From assembly GCA_016839555.1 (NCBI GenBank), contig JAEOUA010000011.1:186001-250000 (forward strand): a DNA stretch of 64,000 nt, written 5' to 3'. The notes beneath the pieces were generated by a model. The model did not search any database and was not told the DNA's origin. It saw nothing but the letters and a program-made list of their open reading frames with translations. Source of the DNA: Promethearchaeota archaeon (GTDB lineage Archaea; Asgardarchaeota; Lokiarchaeia; Sigyniarchaeales; SOKP01). The position numbers were made by a program, and so were the translations under genes. Below are positions 24,301-34,200 of the stretch, piece by piece (positions within the stretch are counted from its first letter, which is position 1; each line of letters starts with the position of its first letter).

Positions 24301-27270
24301 ATGGTTCATCTCAAACTAATTTTTAAATATGCCTTTAATGATTTAAAGAAGCATAAAATCCGTACCATTTTAGGCCTTATTGGAATCACTATTAGCATCG
24401 CTTTATTATGTTTAGTTTTATTTATTGGAGATTCCGCCAGTTCAACGATGGTAGATTATATCGCTTCGGATTCTGGAAATCAAGATCTTGTTATATCCGT
24501 ACGCCATTATAATGAAGAGCCTGAAAATAGATCCAATTATTTTTCATATCTCCCTATGGTAGCAACACTTGAATCCCAAACTTCTTCCATCGATAAATAT
24601 ATTCCTAGAATGGAAGTATATGGAAAAGTAAATGCTTCAAAAGGATTTGATACGCAAGAATTAACGGCCTTACAAAGAACTGCATTAATTTCAGGTATAA
24701 ATTTTATGTTCGAAAACCTGATTGGATTTGGGTATTTTTCTTGGCCGATAATAAATCGCGAAATTCCAATCCCTTCTTTACCTGCCAATAGTTGTGCAAT
24801 ATACTACGGTTTTGATAATGATATTAAATATTCAATAGGAGATACTATTGAGATAGATATGAAATTGATGGATGAAAATAGTACTTATATTACAAAAAAT
24901 TTTACGGTTTCTTTTATATTTGATTTTAATTTTAAATGGCCCGTTAATTATAAAATAAAAAATTTAATTTGTGTAGATATAAATACTCTTTATGAAATTT
25001 TTGGAAAGGACGAATTTGAAGGGAAATGTTCTAAATTAATTACTACTTTTAATCAAGATGCGGGTTTTTATGATGTGAGAGATGTCAAAGGATCAGAAAA
25101 TCGGGTATTAGAACTCGCTACAATAATCCAAATTTTAATCGGGATGAATGAATACAATATACAATTACCAAAATTATTACTATTCAGTTATTCAGAGATT
25201 CTAAATATGATCTTCACAATCGCTATTGTGTTTGTAGCAATAATAACTATGCTGATTTCAGGGATTTTAATTAATGGAATTCTTAATACATCTGTTGAGG
25301 AGAGAATTAGAGAGTTTGGGATTTTTAGAACACTTGGAGCACATCAATTTCATAATTTAGCTACTGTTTTAGTTCAAGGGCTTCTATTATGTAATATTGG
25401 AACAATTATAGGAATCGCAGGAGCATTCCTTGGCACCAAATATTTTATATTACCAATAGCAAATGAGTTATTACTCACAAGATTTTATTCTGTTTTGGGA
25501 GGAGCAACATTATCTTTCAGTTTTACTTATGTTTCTATAGTGATTGCTTATCTTATTGGATTAATAGTTGGATTAATAGTCAGTATTTCTCCTGCAATAA
25601 GAGTGATGAAATTAAATCTTATAGAGTCCATCCATCCCTATCGACATCCTGAGGAACTTTATAAATTACAAAAGAAATCAACTATTAATTATAAACTTAT
25701 CATTACAGGCCTTGTACTTGCCATTGCTGCAGGTTTTATATTTTTCATTGTGCCGAGAATTATTATCTCATTTGATTTAACATTAATGGCAGGTGTCTTA
25801 ATTGGATTACTAATGATGTTTATCTTGGGTATGACATTAGCTGGTTTAGGATTAATGCCTGTGATACTTAGATTTTTTATTGAAATTTTTAGACCAATAA
25901 GTAGAAAACTTCATAATGTTGTAAAGACCTTTACATATAGATATCAGCGGAGAAATACAAGTACGATAGTCATTTTCGCGATATCATTTTCATTTGTAAT
26001 ATTTGTGTCAATATTTATTGAAGATTTATCTAATCAATCACAATCAGGAATATATTTAAATTATGGTTCTGATTTATTAATCGAATCAGATGGTTGGGCA
26101 GAACCAAGCGGATCTTTTGGGTTTTTTGGTGGAGGTAGAGGAGACGAATCAGAATCTACTAATAATTTAGACGTAAATAAAATATTTACAACGGAATTCC
26201 AGACCGAACTACTAAGTATTTATGGAATTGAACGAGTTTCGTCTGCTTTAGTACAGCCAAATCAATTAACACAGATATATTCAGAGAATGAGCAAAATAA
26301 AGAATTCTCAGCCGAAATGGGAGATTACGCGGGTCTTTTTACTCAAGATATTTCACTGATTGGTGTTGATCGAAATTTTTACTTCACTATTAATACAAAA
26401 TATATGAGATTTGAACAAGGAAATCCATCTGAAGCGTTTACTTTAATAAATACTCAAAATCCCTACTGGTGTATTATTTCTCAATCAATAGCTAATGAAT
26501 TAAAATTAAACCTATATGATTTGATTCGAATTGTTATTCATAGGGGGGAAGAAGTAGAAAGATTTAATTTTAGAATCGCCGGTATTGCTTCAAGCATTCC
26601 AGGGTTTTCTGGATCTTTTAGTGGTTCCTCAACTTTTGGTATGGGAGCCAATGGTGTATTAGTTTCCAAAGAAATATATTTAGATATTATGGAAATGTCA
26701 GAACCTATTTGGGTAGACAAATTCTTTATCAAAATCCAGAATGGAAATCCTAAAATTGCGGAATTCTTAGAATTCTATCTTACAAATAAATATTCTGATC
26801 AGTATAATTTTGATATCGGAAATTTAGCGAGTAGAATTGAGAGCCAGGAATCTTCTTTTGCTTTAATAGATACTTTTTTTATGCTTATTTTGATGTCTAC
26901 TATAGTTATATGTTTATTTGGGTTAATGGCATCTTCCTATTCTACTATAATTGAGCGAAAAAAAGAGATCGGAATAGTAAGAACACTTGGGCTGCGCGGG
27001 GGACACCTTAACCGATTGTTTATTTTAGAAGCTATAATAATAGTTCTTGCGAGTGGAACTGTAGGGACGATAGCGGGAATGCTAACTGGCTGGCTATTTG
27101 GTTCTTCGATGGGATTATTTATGAATACTTCTTATACATACTATTTTCCATGGATAAATTTTCTCGGGATATATGGTGCTTCTATAATATTCGTCTATAT
27201 TGGAATGAAATTACTCTTATGGAGAATTAGAAAGAAAAAAATTACAGAAATTTATAGAGAAACTCTTTAG
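24301..27270 (+). CDS. FtsX/MacB-like ABC permease, first of two
   Basis: A 989-residue permease with about ten membrane segments in a duplicated FtsX arrangement: an N-terminal helix (about 22-42), a large extracellular MacB-core-like domain, three helices (about 303-430), a central pair (about 464-522), one more helix (about 555-575), a second extracellular domain with a Gly/Ser-rich loop, and a final triplet (about 858-970). FtsX-typical cytosolic elements follow each triplet start (ERIREFGIFRTLGA, and ERKKEIGIVRTLGLRGG). This class uses ATP to move extracellular domains rather than to carry substrate through the membrane. The stop codon overlaps the ribosome-binding site of the next gene. 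The related permease at the end of the locus probably forms a heterodimer with it. Confidence 0.9.
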   Translation: MVHLKLIFKYAFNDLKKHKIRTILGLIGITISIALLCLVLFIGDSASSTMVDYIASDSGNQDLVISVRHYNEEPENRSNYFSYLPMVATLESQTSSIDKYIPRMEVYGKVNASKGFDTQELTALQRTALISGINFMFENLIGFGYFSWPIINREIPIPSLPANSCAIYYGFDNDIKYSIGDTIEIDMKLMDENSTYITKNFTVSFIFDFNFKWPVNYKIKNLICVDINTLYEIFGKDEFEGKCSKLITTFNQDAGFYDVRDVKGSENRVLELATIIQILIGMNEYNIQLPKLLLFSYSEILNMIFTIAIVFVAIITMLISGILINGILNTSVEERIREFGIFRTLGAHQFHNLATVLVQGLLLCNIGTIIGIAGAFLGTKYFILPIANELLLTRFYSVLGGATLSFSFTYVSIVIAYLIGLIVGLIVSISPAIRVMKLNLIESIHPYRHPEELYKLQKKSTINYKLIITGLVLAIAAGFIFFIVPRIIISFDLTLMAGVLIGLLMMFILGMTLAGLGLMPVILRFFIEIFRPISRKLHNVVKTFTYRYQRRNTSTIVIFAISFSFVIFVSIFIEDLSNQSQSGIYLNYGSDLLIESDGWAEPSGSFGFFGGGRGDESESTNNLDVNKIFTTEFQTELLSIYGIERVSSALVQPNQLTQIYSENEQNKEFSAEMGDYAGLFTQDISLIGVDRNFYFTINTKYMRFEQGNPSEAFTLINTQNPYWCIISQSIANELKLNLYDLIRIVIHRGEEVERFNFRIAGIASSIPGFSGSFSGSSTFGMGANGVLVSKEIYLDIMEMSEPIWVDKFFIKIQNGNPKIAEFLEFYLTNKYSDQYNFDIGNLASRIESQESSFALIDTFFMLILMSTIVICLFGLMASSYSTIIERKKEIGIVRTLGLRGGHLNRLFILEAIIIVLASGTVGTIAGMLTGWLFGSSMGLFMNTSYTYYFPWINFLGIYGASIIFVYIGMKLLLWRIRKKKITEIYRETL

Positions 27271-27276
27271 GAGGTG
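27270..27276 (+). promoter_or_regulatory. Strong Shine-Dalgarno for the 1305-residue surface protein, with no ATG nearby
   Basis: GGAGGTG begins at the last base of the permease stop codon. Five and eight bases after it are two in-frame ATA codons (27282, 27285); the first TTG in frame is at 27309, 32 bases away. The in-frame sequence from ATA reads I-K-F-N-R-K-K-R-L, a good signal-peptide n-region. Confidence 0.6.
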
Positions 27277-27308
27277 CTAGAATAATAAAATTTAACCGTA
27301 AAAAGAGA

Positions 27309-30300
27309 TTGGTTTCCATCATTCTGTTTTTTGTATTGATATTCCCTATAATTAATTCACTTTTTGGAAACCAAGAATCATCGAGTGATAATATATTTCC
27401 TAATGGGATACAAAAAAAATCTTTAAATAGCTCGGATATCGCAGGAATGGATTTATACGCAGAATCAATCGGAGCTTATGTAGCGGGAAATAGCTCTTTA
27501 ATTAAACATTCTATCTTTACCAATGATACAAATATTTTAAGAAGTTTCGATTTATCAGATCCTGCATTTTACAAATGTAATATTTTTTTAAGTGCATCTA
27601 ATAATATTAATTCTCCTATTTTTCCGCTTCCATTGACAGAAAGAGAAGTTGAGCAACAATTTAAAAATCCCATTAATTCATTTGTTGGATTTCTATACTA
27701 TGACCCAGATGTAAGTTTAAATGATGCTCAAGAAAGAGCTGAAAGAGCTCTTGAAATTATTAAAATGAACCTTGAAATGGATTTAATTATGGTAAACTCT
27801 TCTGAGCCGAATTTTTATCCATTTATCGGATATTACCCTAAATGGCATATTTTGTTAGGAGAATTCACAGAAAATATACCTAAAGATGGTTATTGGAAAG
27901 CATTCGATTTAAAAAGATTGGAGAGTCATACTTATAGAAATAATAACCATTTATCATTTTCATTTGCATTAATTAATTCACCGGATTTATTTCAGGAAGA
28001 AATAAACTTCGGAAATGATCAATTAAATTTTAATACTGGAGCGGCAATTTCCCCCTTTTTAAAGGGAAATATTATAGACGATATTTTTAATCAACTTACT
28101 AATATTTTAGAAGAAAATGAAGATTTACTTGAGAATTTGGGCATTTATTTAGGATTAAATGAAACTGATTCGATTGAAAATTTTGATGATTTAACCACAT
28201 CCTTTGGAAACTTTTCACTCTCAAAAAATTCTCATTATAGTATTATTGAAATTCAATATGAAGGATTAGAATCAGGAATTCAAAAAATAGCACCAAATCA
28301 ATATGAATTTAATTTATTTGATGCTTTAGGATATACTCAAAGTTCATTAGCCCCTAGCGAAAAAGTATATTCAGCGCTTATTGGGGGATTTCTATCACGA
28401 TTAGATGTAAACATTTTATGTACGGATATCATTGATTCGTCTCCAGATAATATTGCCTTTAGTGATTATTTCATAGATCAATTAGCATTATTATTTAGTT
28501 TCATGGATACTGATTTTAATCCATATGACCTACAAAATTATTCATTTCAATTATCCTGGAGAGATCAAGGGGGATTAAAAAAAATTTATACTAATTTAAT
28601 TAATGAAAACGATGAATTTGATCTTATTAATTTCTTACCAATTCTTGGTTTCACAGGATTTCCTACGTTTCCATCTGGATTAACAAATCCGTTAAATAAT
28701 TTAAATGTAAAATACGAGCTCTTGAATTCTGAGGCTAATATTAAGCTTGATAATCTGTTAATTGGAAAAAATACATCATTTGGAGCATATAAAAATTTTG
28801 ATTTTAATATTTCGGCGAAAACTGTTGGAAATATATCTGCTTATGGAGTTCCAATATCAATCCCCCTAGATTTGGATACAGTTCTCTATCTTATATTTAG
28901 AATAGAGGGAGGAAATCCCGATTTCATTGATGATCTAAAAGACGCCATAAAGAGTATTATTAATTCGGAATATCCTGGTGAATATGATGATTTAGAGGAT
29001 TTTTTCAATTTCGACGAAGAACCAAGAATTTTTCAATTTGATACTAATAATGATGGTTCCAACGATTATTATTTCCCAGATCCTTTAAATATTTCAAATT
29101 TATATCCATATAATGAAAAAATGAATGAAGTTGTGGATATTCTATTTATAGAACATTATTCTTTACTCGATAATATAGGATGGGAGGCAACACCAAGAGA
29201 GACTGCAAAAAGAGTCGAGGAAAGCTTTACAAATATATATAGTGTGTGGAATGATGATAATTGGGAATTAGAACCAGATAAATTTATATCCTATACCCAC
29301 AAAAATTATTCTATTTCTGATTCAGATACTTATACAAGATTCCATGCATTTGATTTTATTATAAACAACTCTTTAGGATTGCCCCGAATCATCTTTGGTG
29401 AGGAAGCTGAATCGAATTCTCCTGAGATGGCATTATATCCAGATAATGAGAATTGGACTATAATTTCAGAGGAATATTTTGATGAAAATAGAATTGAAGT
29501 TCAATTTGCTGCACAAAATACCACTTTTATTGATCTAATAAATAATACACTTGATAGAGTCTCTCTTACTTATAATTTCACTGAATCATTTACAAATATT
29601 GAATTTGAGCTTTTTAATTATACTAATGAAGAATATTTTGATCTCCAACCATATTTAACAGCTATGACTAAGACCTCTAGGATCTTTTCTGTAACAAAAT
29701 ATAATAATAGCATAAATCATATTTTTCAAAGTCCTTCTCAAGGAGATTATACTATAATATTTAGAATAAAAAAAAAAGATAGTAATCAATTTAATATATC
29801 AATTGATAATATTGACATTAAATTCTTAACGAGAGATATTAACCCCGTTGAAATACAAAGCAATATTAAATATACTTCTAAGAGTGGTAATGTGAAATAC
29901 ACTTGTTATTCAAATTCAATTACTTTAAGTACCGATAATATGTCTTCAATAGTTTCTTATTCCAGTCTTTCTAGCTATACGTCAAATCAAGGAGATATTA
30001 TTTCTTATTTCTTAAATTTGAAAAATATTGGTTCCGATCTTGCTACAAATATTACTATAAAAATTCCTATTCCGGGAATTATTCAGAGCTTTAATAACTT
30101 TAGTTTAAAAAATAATTGTCTTTTTTATCGTTTAAATTCTTTATATCCGGGCAGTGAAATACACTTAAATTTCTCTTTCTATGTTCCAAATTCTGAATTA
30201 TTTGAAAATCATATCATTAAATATAACAATTCAAAATTCTTAGAAAAAGGTAATTCATCAGTTCTATCATCTCATCCTAATAATCTTTATTCTGTTTCAC

Positions 30301-31226
30301 CCTTAAATTACAAAAATAGAACACCATATATACATATAATTGATATTTTTCTAAATTCTTCAAAAGAAAGTCCCTCAATTTCTGAAATATTCAATATATC
30401 ATTAAATATTAAAAATATTGGTCCCCAAGGTTTAATTATTGATAAAATTAATATTTCTTCAAGAGATAAATATGGAGATTTAATTAGAAGATCAAATGAA
30501 CATCTTATTTTTTACAATATATCTTATAATCAAATAAAATCTATTACTTATAGTATTAATAAAACGGAATGGAAGGGATATTTATATCCCGCAATAAATC
30601 TCTTGGATAATGGGGATAGTAAAACTTATCAGATACGCCAATCTGAACCTTTGATATTGGGTTCTATAATAATTTCAGTTAAAAAGTCGGTTAATAAAAA
30701 TGAATTAGAAAGGGGGGAAGTTATAATCGTAAATGTTAAAATTAAAAATGAAGGTACTATAATTGCTAAGAATTTAAAATTAGACGACATTGTAGGCTAT
30801 CCTCAGGATATTTTTACATTAGAATCAGGGAAATTAATTAAAACCATTGATACTTTAAAGCCTGGAGAATCAACATATATTACCTATATTTTAAAAGCAA
30901 ATACTCAAGCAATGACAATATTAACAAGCGCAAGACTAGAATACGATTTTCTATATAAAAATATTGCTAATTCAAATATTCTCTCTATAAAAGTTATTAT
31001 ACCAAAATCAATACAAAATTTAAACATATTAATTCCCATTGCTATTGTGGGAGGAATTTTATTTATATACATTTGGTATTTAAGGAGCTATAAGAAAAAA
31101 GTATTAGAATCAGAAAGGAAAGAAATTAAGGTCCTAAGTCTCACTTCACGGGAATCAATTCTTACCTCTGAAATAAGTTTAAAAGAATATTTATCAAATT
31201 TTAAAGAAGAAGAAGGAGGTTATTAA
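27309..31226 (+). CDS. Large membrane-anchored surface protein in the ABC/protease locus
   Basis: At least 1305 residues: an N-terminal hydrophobic signal/anchor (VSIILFFVLIFPIINSLF), about 1200 extracellular residues rich in Asn/Ser/Thr sequons, a C-terminal membrane helix (about 1239-1258) and a 47-residue charged cytosolic tail. The last 350 extracellular residues contain three Ig-like repeats of the DUF11/CARDB kind (GDIISYFLNLKNIGSDLATN; SEIFNISLNIKNIGPQ; GEVIIVNVKIKNEGTIIAKN). The N-terminal 800 residues match nothing I know and have few cysteines. The coordinates start at TTG 27309, but the true start is probably an ATA at 27282 or 27285 behind the strong ribosome-binding site, which would add eight or nine residues including five basic ones. 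Probable substrate, receptor or partner of the FtsX pair. Confidence 0.8.
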   Translation: MVSIILFFVLIFPIINSLFGNQESSSDNIFPNGIQKKSLNSSDIAGMDLYAESIGAYVAGNSSLIKHSIFTNDTNILRSFDLSDPAFYKCNIFLSASNNINSPIFPLPLTEREVEQQFKNPINSFVGFLYYDPDVSLNDAQERAERALEIIKMNLEMDLIMVNSSEPNFYPFIGYYPKWHILLGEFTENIPKDGYWKAFDLKRLESHTYRNNNHLSFSFALINSPDLFQEEINFGNDQLNFNTGAAISPFLKGNIIDDIFNQLTNILEENEDLLENLGIYLGLNETDSIENFDDLTTSFGNFSLSKNSHYSIIEIQYEGLESGIQKIAPNQYEFNLFDALGYTQSSLAPSEKVYSALIGGFLSRLDVNILCTDIIDSSPDNIAFSDYFIDQLALLFSFMDTDFNPYDLQNYSFQLSWRDQGGLKKIYTNLINENDEFDLINFLPILGFTGFPTFPSGLTNPLNNLNVKYELLNSEANIKLDNLLIGKNTSFGAYKNFDFNISAKTVGNISAYGVPISIPLDLDTVLYLIFRIEGGNPDFIDDLKDAIKSIINSEYPGEYDDLEDFFNFDEEPRIFQFDTNNDGSNDYYFPDPLNISNLYPYNEKMNEVVDILFIEHYSLLDNIGWEATPRETAKRVEESFTNIYSVWNDDNWELEPDKFISYTHKNYSISDSDTYTRFHAFDFIINNSLGLPRIIFGEEAESNSPEMALYPDNENWTIISEEYFDENRIEVQFAAQNTTFIDLINNTLDRVSLTYNFTESFTNIEFELFNYTNEEYFDLQPYLTAMTKTSRIFSVTKYNNSINHIFQSPSQGDYTIIFRIKKKDSNQFNISIDNIDIKFLTRDINPVEIQSNIKYTSKSGNVKYTCYSNSITLSTDNMSSIVSYSSLSSYTSNQGDIISYFLNLKNIGSDLATNITIKIPIPGIIQSFNNFSLKNNCLFYRLNSLYPGSEIHLNFSFYVPNSELFENHIIKYNNSKFLEKGNSSVLSSHPNNLYSVSPLNYKNRTPYIHIIDIFLNSSKESPSISEIFNISLNIKNIGPQGLIIDKINISSRDKYGDLIRRSNEHLIFYNISYNQIKSITYSINKTEWKGYLYPAINLLDNGDSKTYQIRQSEPLILGSIIISVKKSVNKNELERGEVIIVNVKIKNEGTIIAKNLKLDDIVGYPQDIFTLESGKLIKTIDTLKPGESTYITYILKANTQAMTILTSARLEYDFLYKNIANSNILSIKVIIPKSIQNLNILIPIAIVGGILFIYIWYLRSYKKKVLESERKEIKVLSLTSRESILTSEISLKEYLSNFKEEEGGY

Positions 31227-31269
31227 AGTATTTCAAAACTTTAATAAAAAATTTTTGGAGGGTAGGGAG

Positions 31270-34200
31270 ATGAATAAAAACAAATCAAAATCGAAAAAAG
31301 TATTCATAATTACAGCTTTATTACTATTTTCAAGTTTTTTGTTCATTTTTCTTCCTAAAGATAATTCATCATCTCAATTGCCAGCAGGATTAAATAAACA
31401 AGCCATTTATTCATCAGATGACTCTGATAATAATAGCTATTTGATAGTGTATTTCAAAAATTCTACATATAATCCAGGGGTGAAAAATAAGTTTGAATTC
31501 TATGGAGGTATAGTTCATAAAAATTGGAATGATACATTTGAATCATTTAGTGGATTTTCTGGAATAATACCAATAAGCAATAAATCTTTATTTCAAGAAT
31601 ATATTGAAAATGAAGTTCCCAATGCAACTTTAGAAAACGATGAAATTATTGAAGCACAATTAAATTTCGCCTCATTCCAAACTGGGGCTGTCAATTCTAC
31701 ATGGTTTAATAATGGTTATAAGGGGGATACAAATAGTTCCATAGCAGTTTTAGATAGCGGAATAGATCTTTCCCACATCTTCTTACAAGATAAAGTGATT
31801 GATAATAAAAGTTTTGTAGATGGAGAATCACCTTTAGATATTTATGGTCATGGCACTTTTATAGGATCCGTTATAGCGGGTACGGGAAAGGATCCGTATA
31901 ATTCTACACTTCCAAATCAAATATATATTAAACAGAATTATACACATTCAGAAATTTTTGGTTTTTCTATCGAACCAAAGAACTATTCAATTAAAATAGC
32001 CACATTTAATATTTCAGAACCTAATGAATATATCTCGGTTAATTCTTCTTGGAAATTAATAACTGAAGGAATAGATGAATTTTGGGTTCAAATATATTAT
32101 AATGGAGAGTTGGTTAATTCTTCCTTTAATGAGAATCAATCACAATATTATCTGATCAAACACAAGATTTCCAAAGATGAGTTAGGATTGTATGATGTGA
32201 TAATAAAATACTCTAAAGAAAGTTATAAAAATCCTCACTTTTCAATATCATCATATATCGAATTTTTTCCAGAATTTTATGTCCAAAATTATAACTATTT
32301 CACGGGCATTGCAAATGGTTCAAAATTGGTGAATTATAAAGTCTTAAATAATTCTGGTAAAGGGAGAGTATCCAATCTAATATCTGCTTTGGAATTTGTC
32401 TATAAAAATAAAAATTCTTCGAAAATAATAAGTGTCTGTTTAAGTGTAGGAACTCTTGGAAATGATATCTCGGCGATCAATAGAGTTATTGATGAAATTT
32501 CAGATGAGGGTATTTTAGTAATTATTGCTGTAGGAAATTATGGAATACAAAATTTTGAGACTTTAAATACATTAGGAAAAAATAGAAATTCAATCGTGGT
32601 AGGAGCTATAAATGATGATGATCAAGTTACTTCTTATAGCAGTATGGGCAAGATTATTGATGGAGGGATGATAAAACCAGATATTGTAGCTCCTGGTGGA
32701 AGTAAAATTGTCCAGCATCGTAATATTATTAGTGCAGCAGCTAATACTAATATTACTTCTTCGAGTTATGGAACATCTATATCAACAGCTATTATAGCCG
32801 CTGCGATAAATATTCTTATTGAAGCTAAATGGAATAATTGGATTCAATGGAATAGTCTTAACACTACAAAATGGAGTAAAATTATGAAATCCATTCTACT
32901 TATGACCGCAACAGAGACTTATCTTGAGAGAGAAGATGATCCAAATACAGAGGTAGATGAAAGCCAATATTCACCATCATTATATCAGGCTCAAATTAAT
33001 TCTACTCACCGAGCAGGGTTAAAAGATGAACATGAAGGATATGGACGAGTTAATATTCAAGCAGCAATAGACGCATTAACAAAAACCATCAGTCCTAATA
33101 TTACATATGAAGGGCATTTAGTAAGTTCTAGAAATAATCCACTTGGAACCCATGCTTTCGCTAGAAAGGTTAATTTAATTGCAGATCATCAATACCTTTT
33201 TAATCTCACAGATATAAATCTATTCTCTACATTTGACTTATATTTATATTCAAATGAAACAAATAGATTTGGTGAACCAATATTATTAGCATCATCACGA
33301 AAAAGCTATAATTCTTTTGATTATCTCTATTTCACCCCCAGAAAAAATGAAACGAATCCCATTTTAGTTATAAAAGCAATTAATGGCGAAAGTAATTTTA
33401 CCTTCAATTTAACTGAGGTCGAAAATATATTTGATCCAAAACTAAAAATTCCAGAAGTCTCTTATATCAACGGTCCTAAAAATACAACTGTATTAAGTCT
33501 TAGTGAAATTCAAGGAGATAAGCCCGAATATAATATTACACTTGACAGATACAAATTTTATGTTGAGTATTTTGATAATGATACAGCAAATGTTCCTCCT
33601 CAACAAGTTTATGTATATATACAAGAATTAGCCAAAAATTTTACTTTAACTCAATTAAATCCAGAAGATAATAACTATACTAATGGAGCAATATTTTCTA
33701 GCCAATATATAGAATTGCCGGAAAATAAAACCTATCATTATCGTTTTTATGTAAAGGATGGACTACGAAATGCAATACTTCCAATTGATATTTTTAATTT
33801 TTTTGAGATAGATATATATTTTCCTCCCGTAATAAAGCATTTAGAGTATCATCATCATTTTAATATTGGATTAGATAATTGGACAATAACAGGGACGGGA
33901 TGGGATTTATTAATTCAAAATAACTTAAACGATAATCGCTCTAGAGTATATGAAAATGATTGGAAATCCATTTATTTTGGATCATATCATAATTATCCTA
34001 AAAATTACACTTATCAACCAATAGGAACTGAAACATATTTAAATGGTTCATTTACAAGTCCCTATTTTAACTTAACAGGATTAGGAGAAGATTTCGTACC
34101 TATTGCAAAAATTGGATCAAGAGTAAGTATTAATGATTTAGATTCTATAAATCTTTATATCAATGTAAATGGAACGGGCTGGAAATCAACACCTCTGAGA

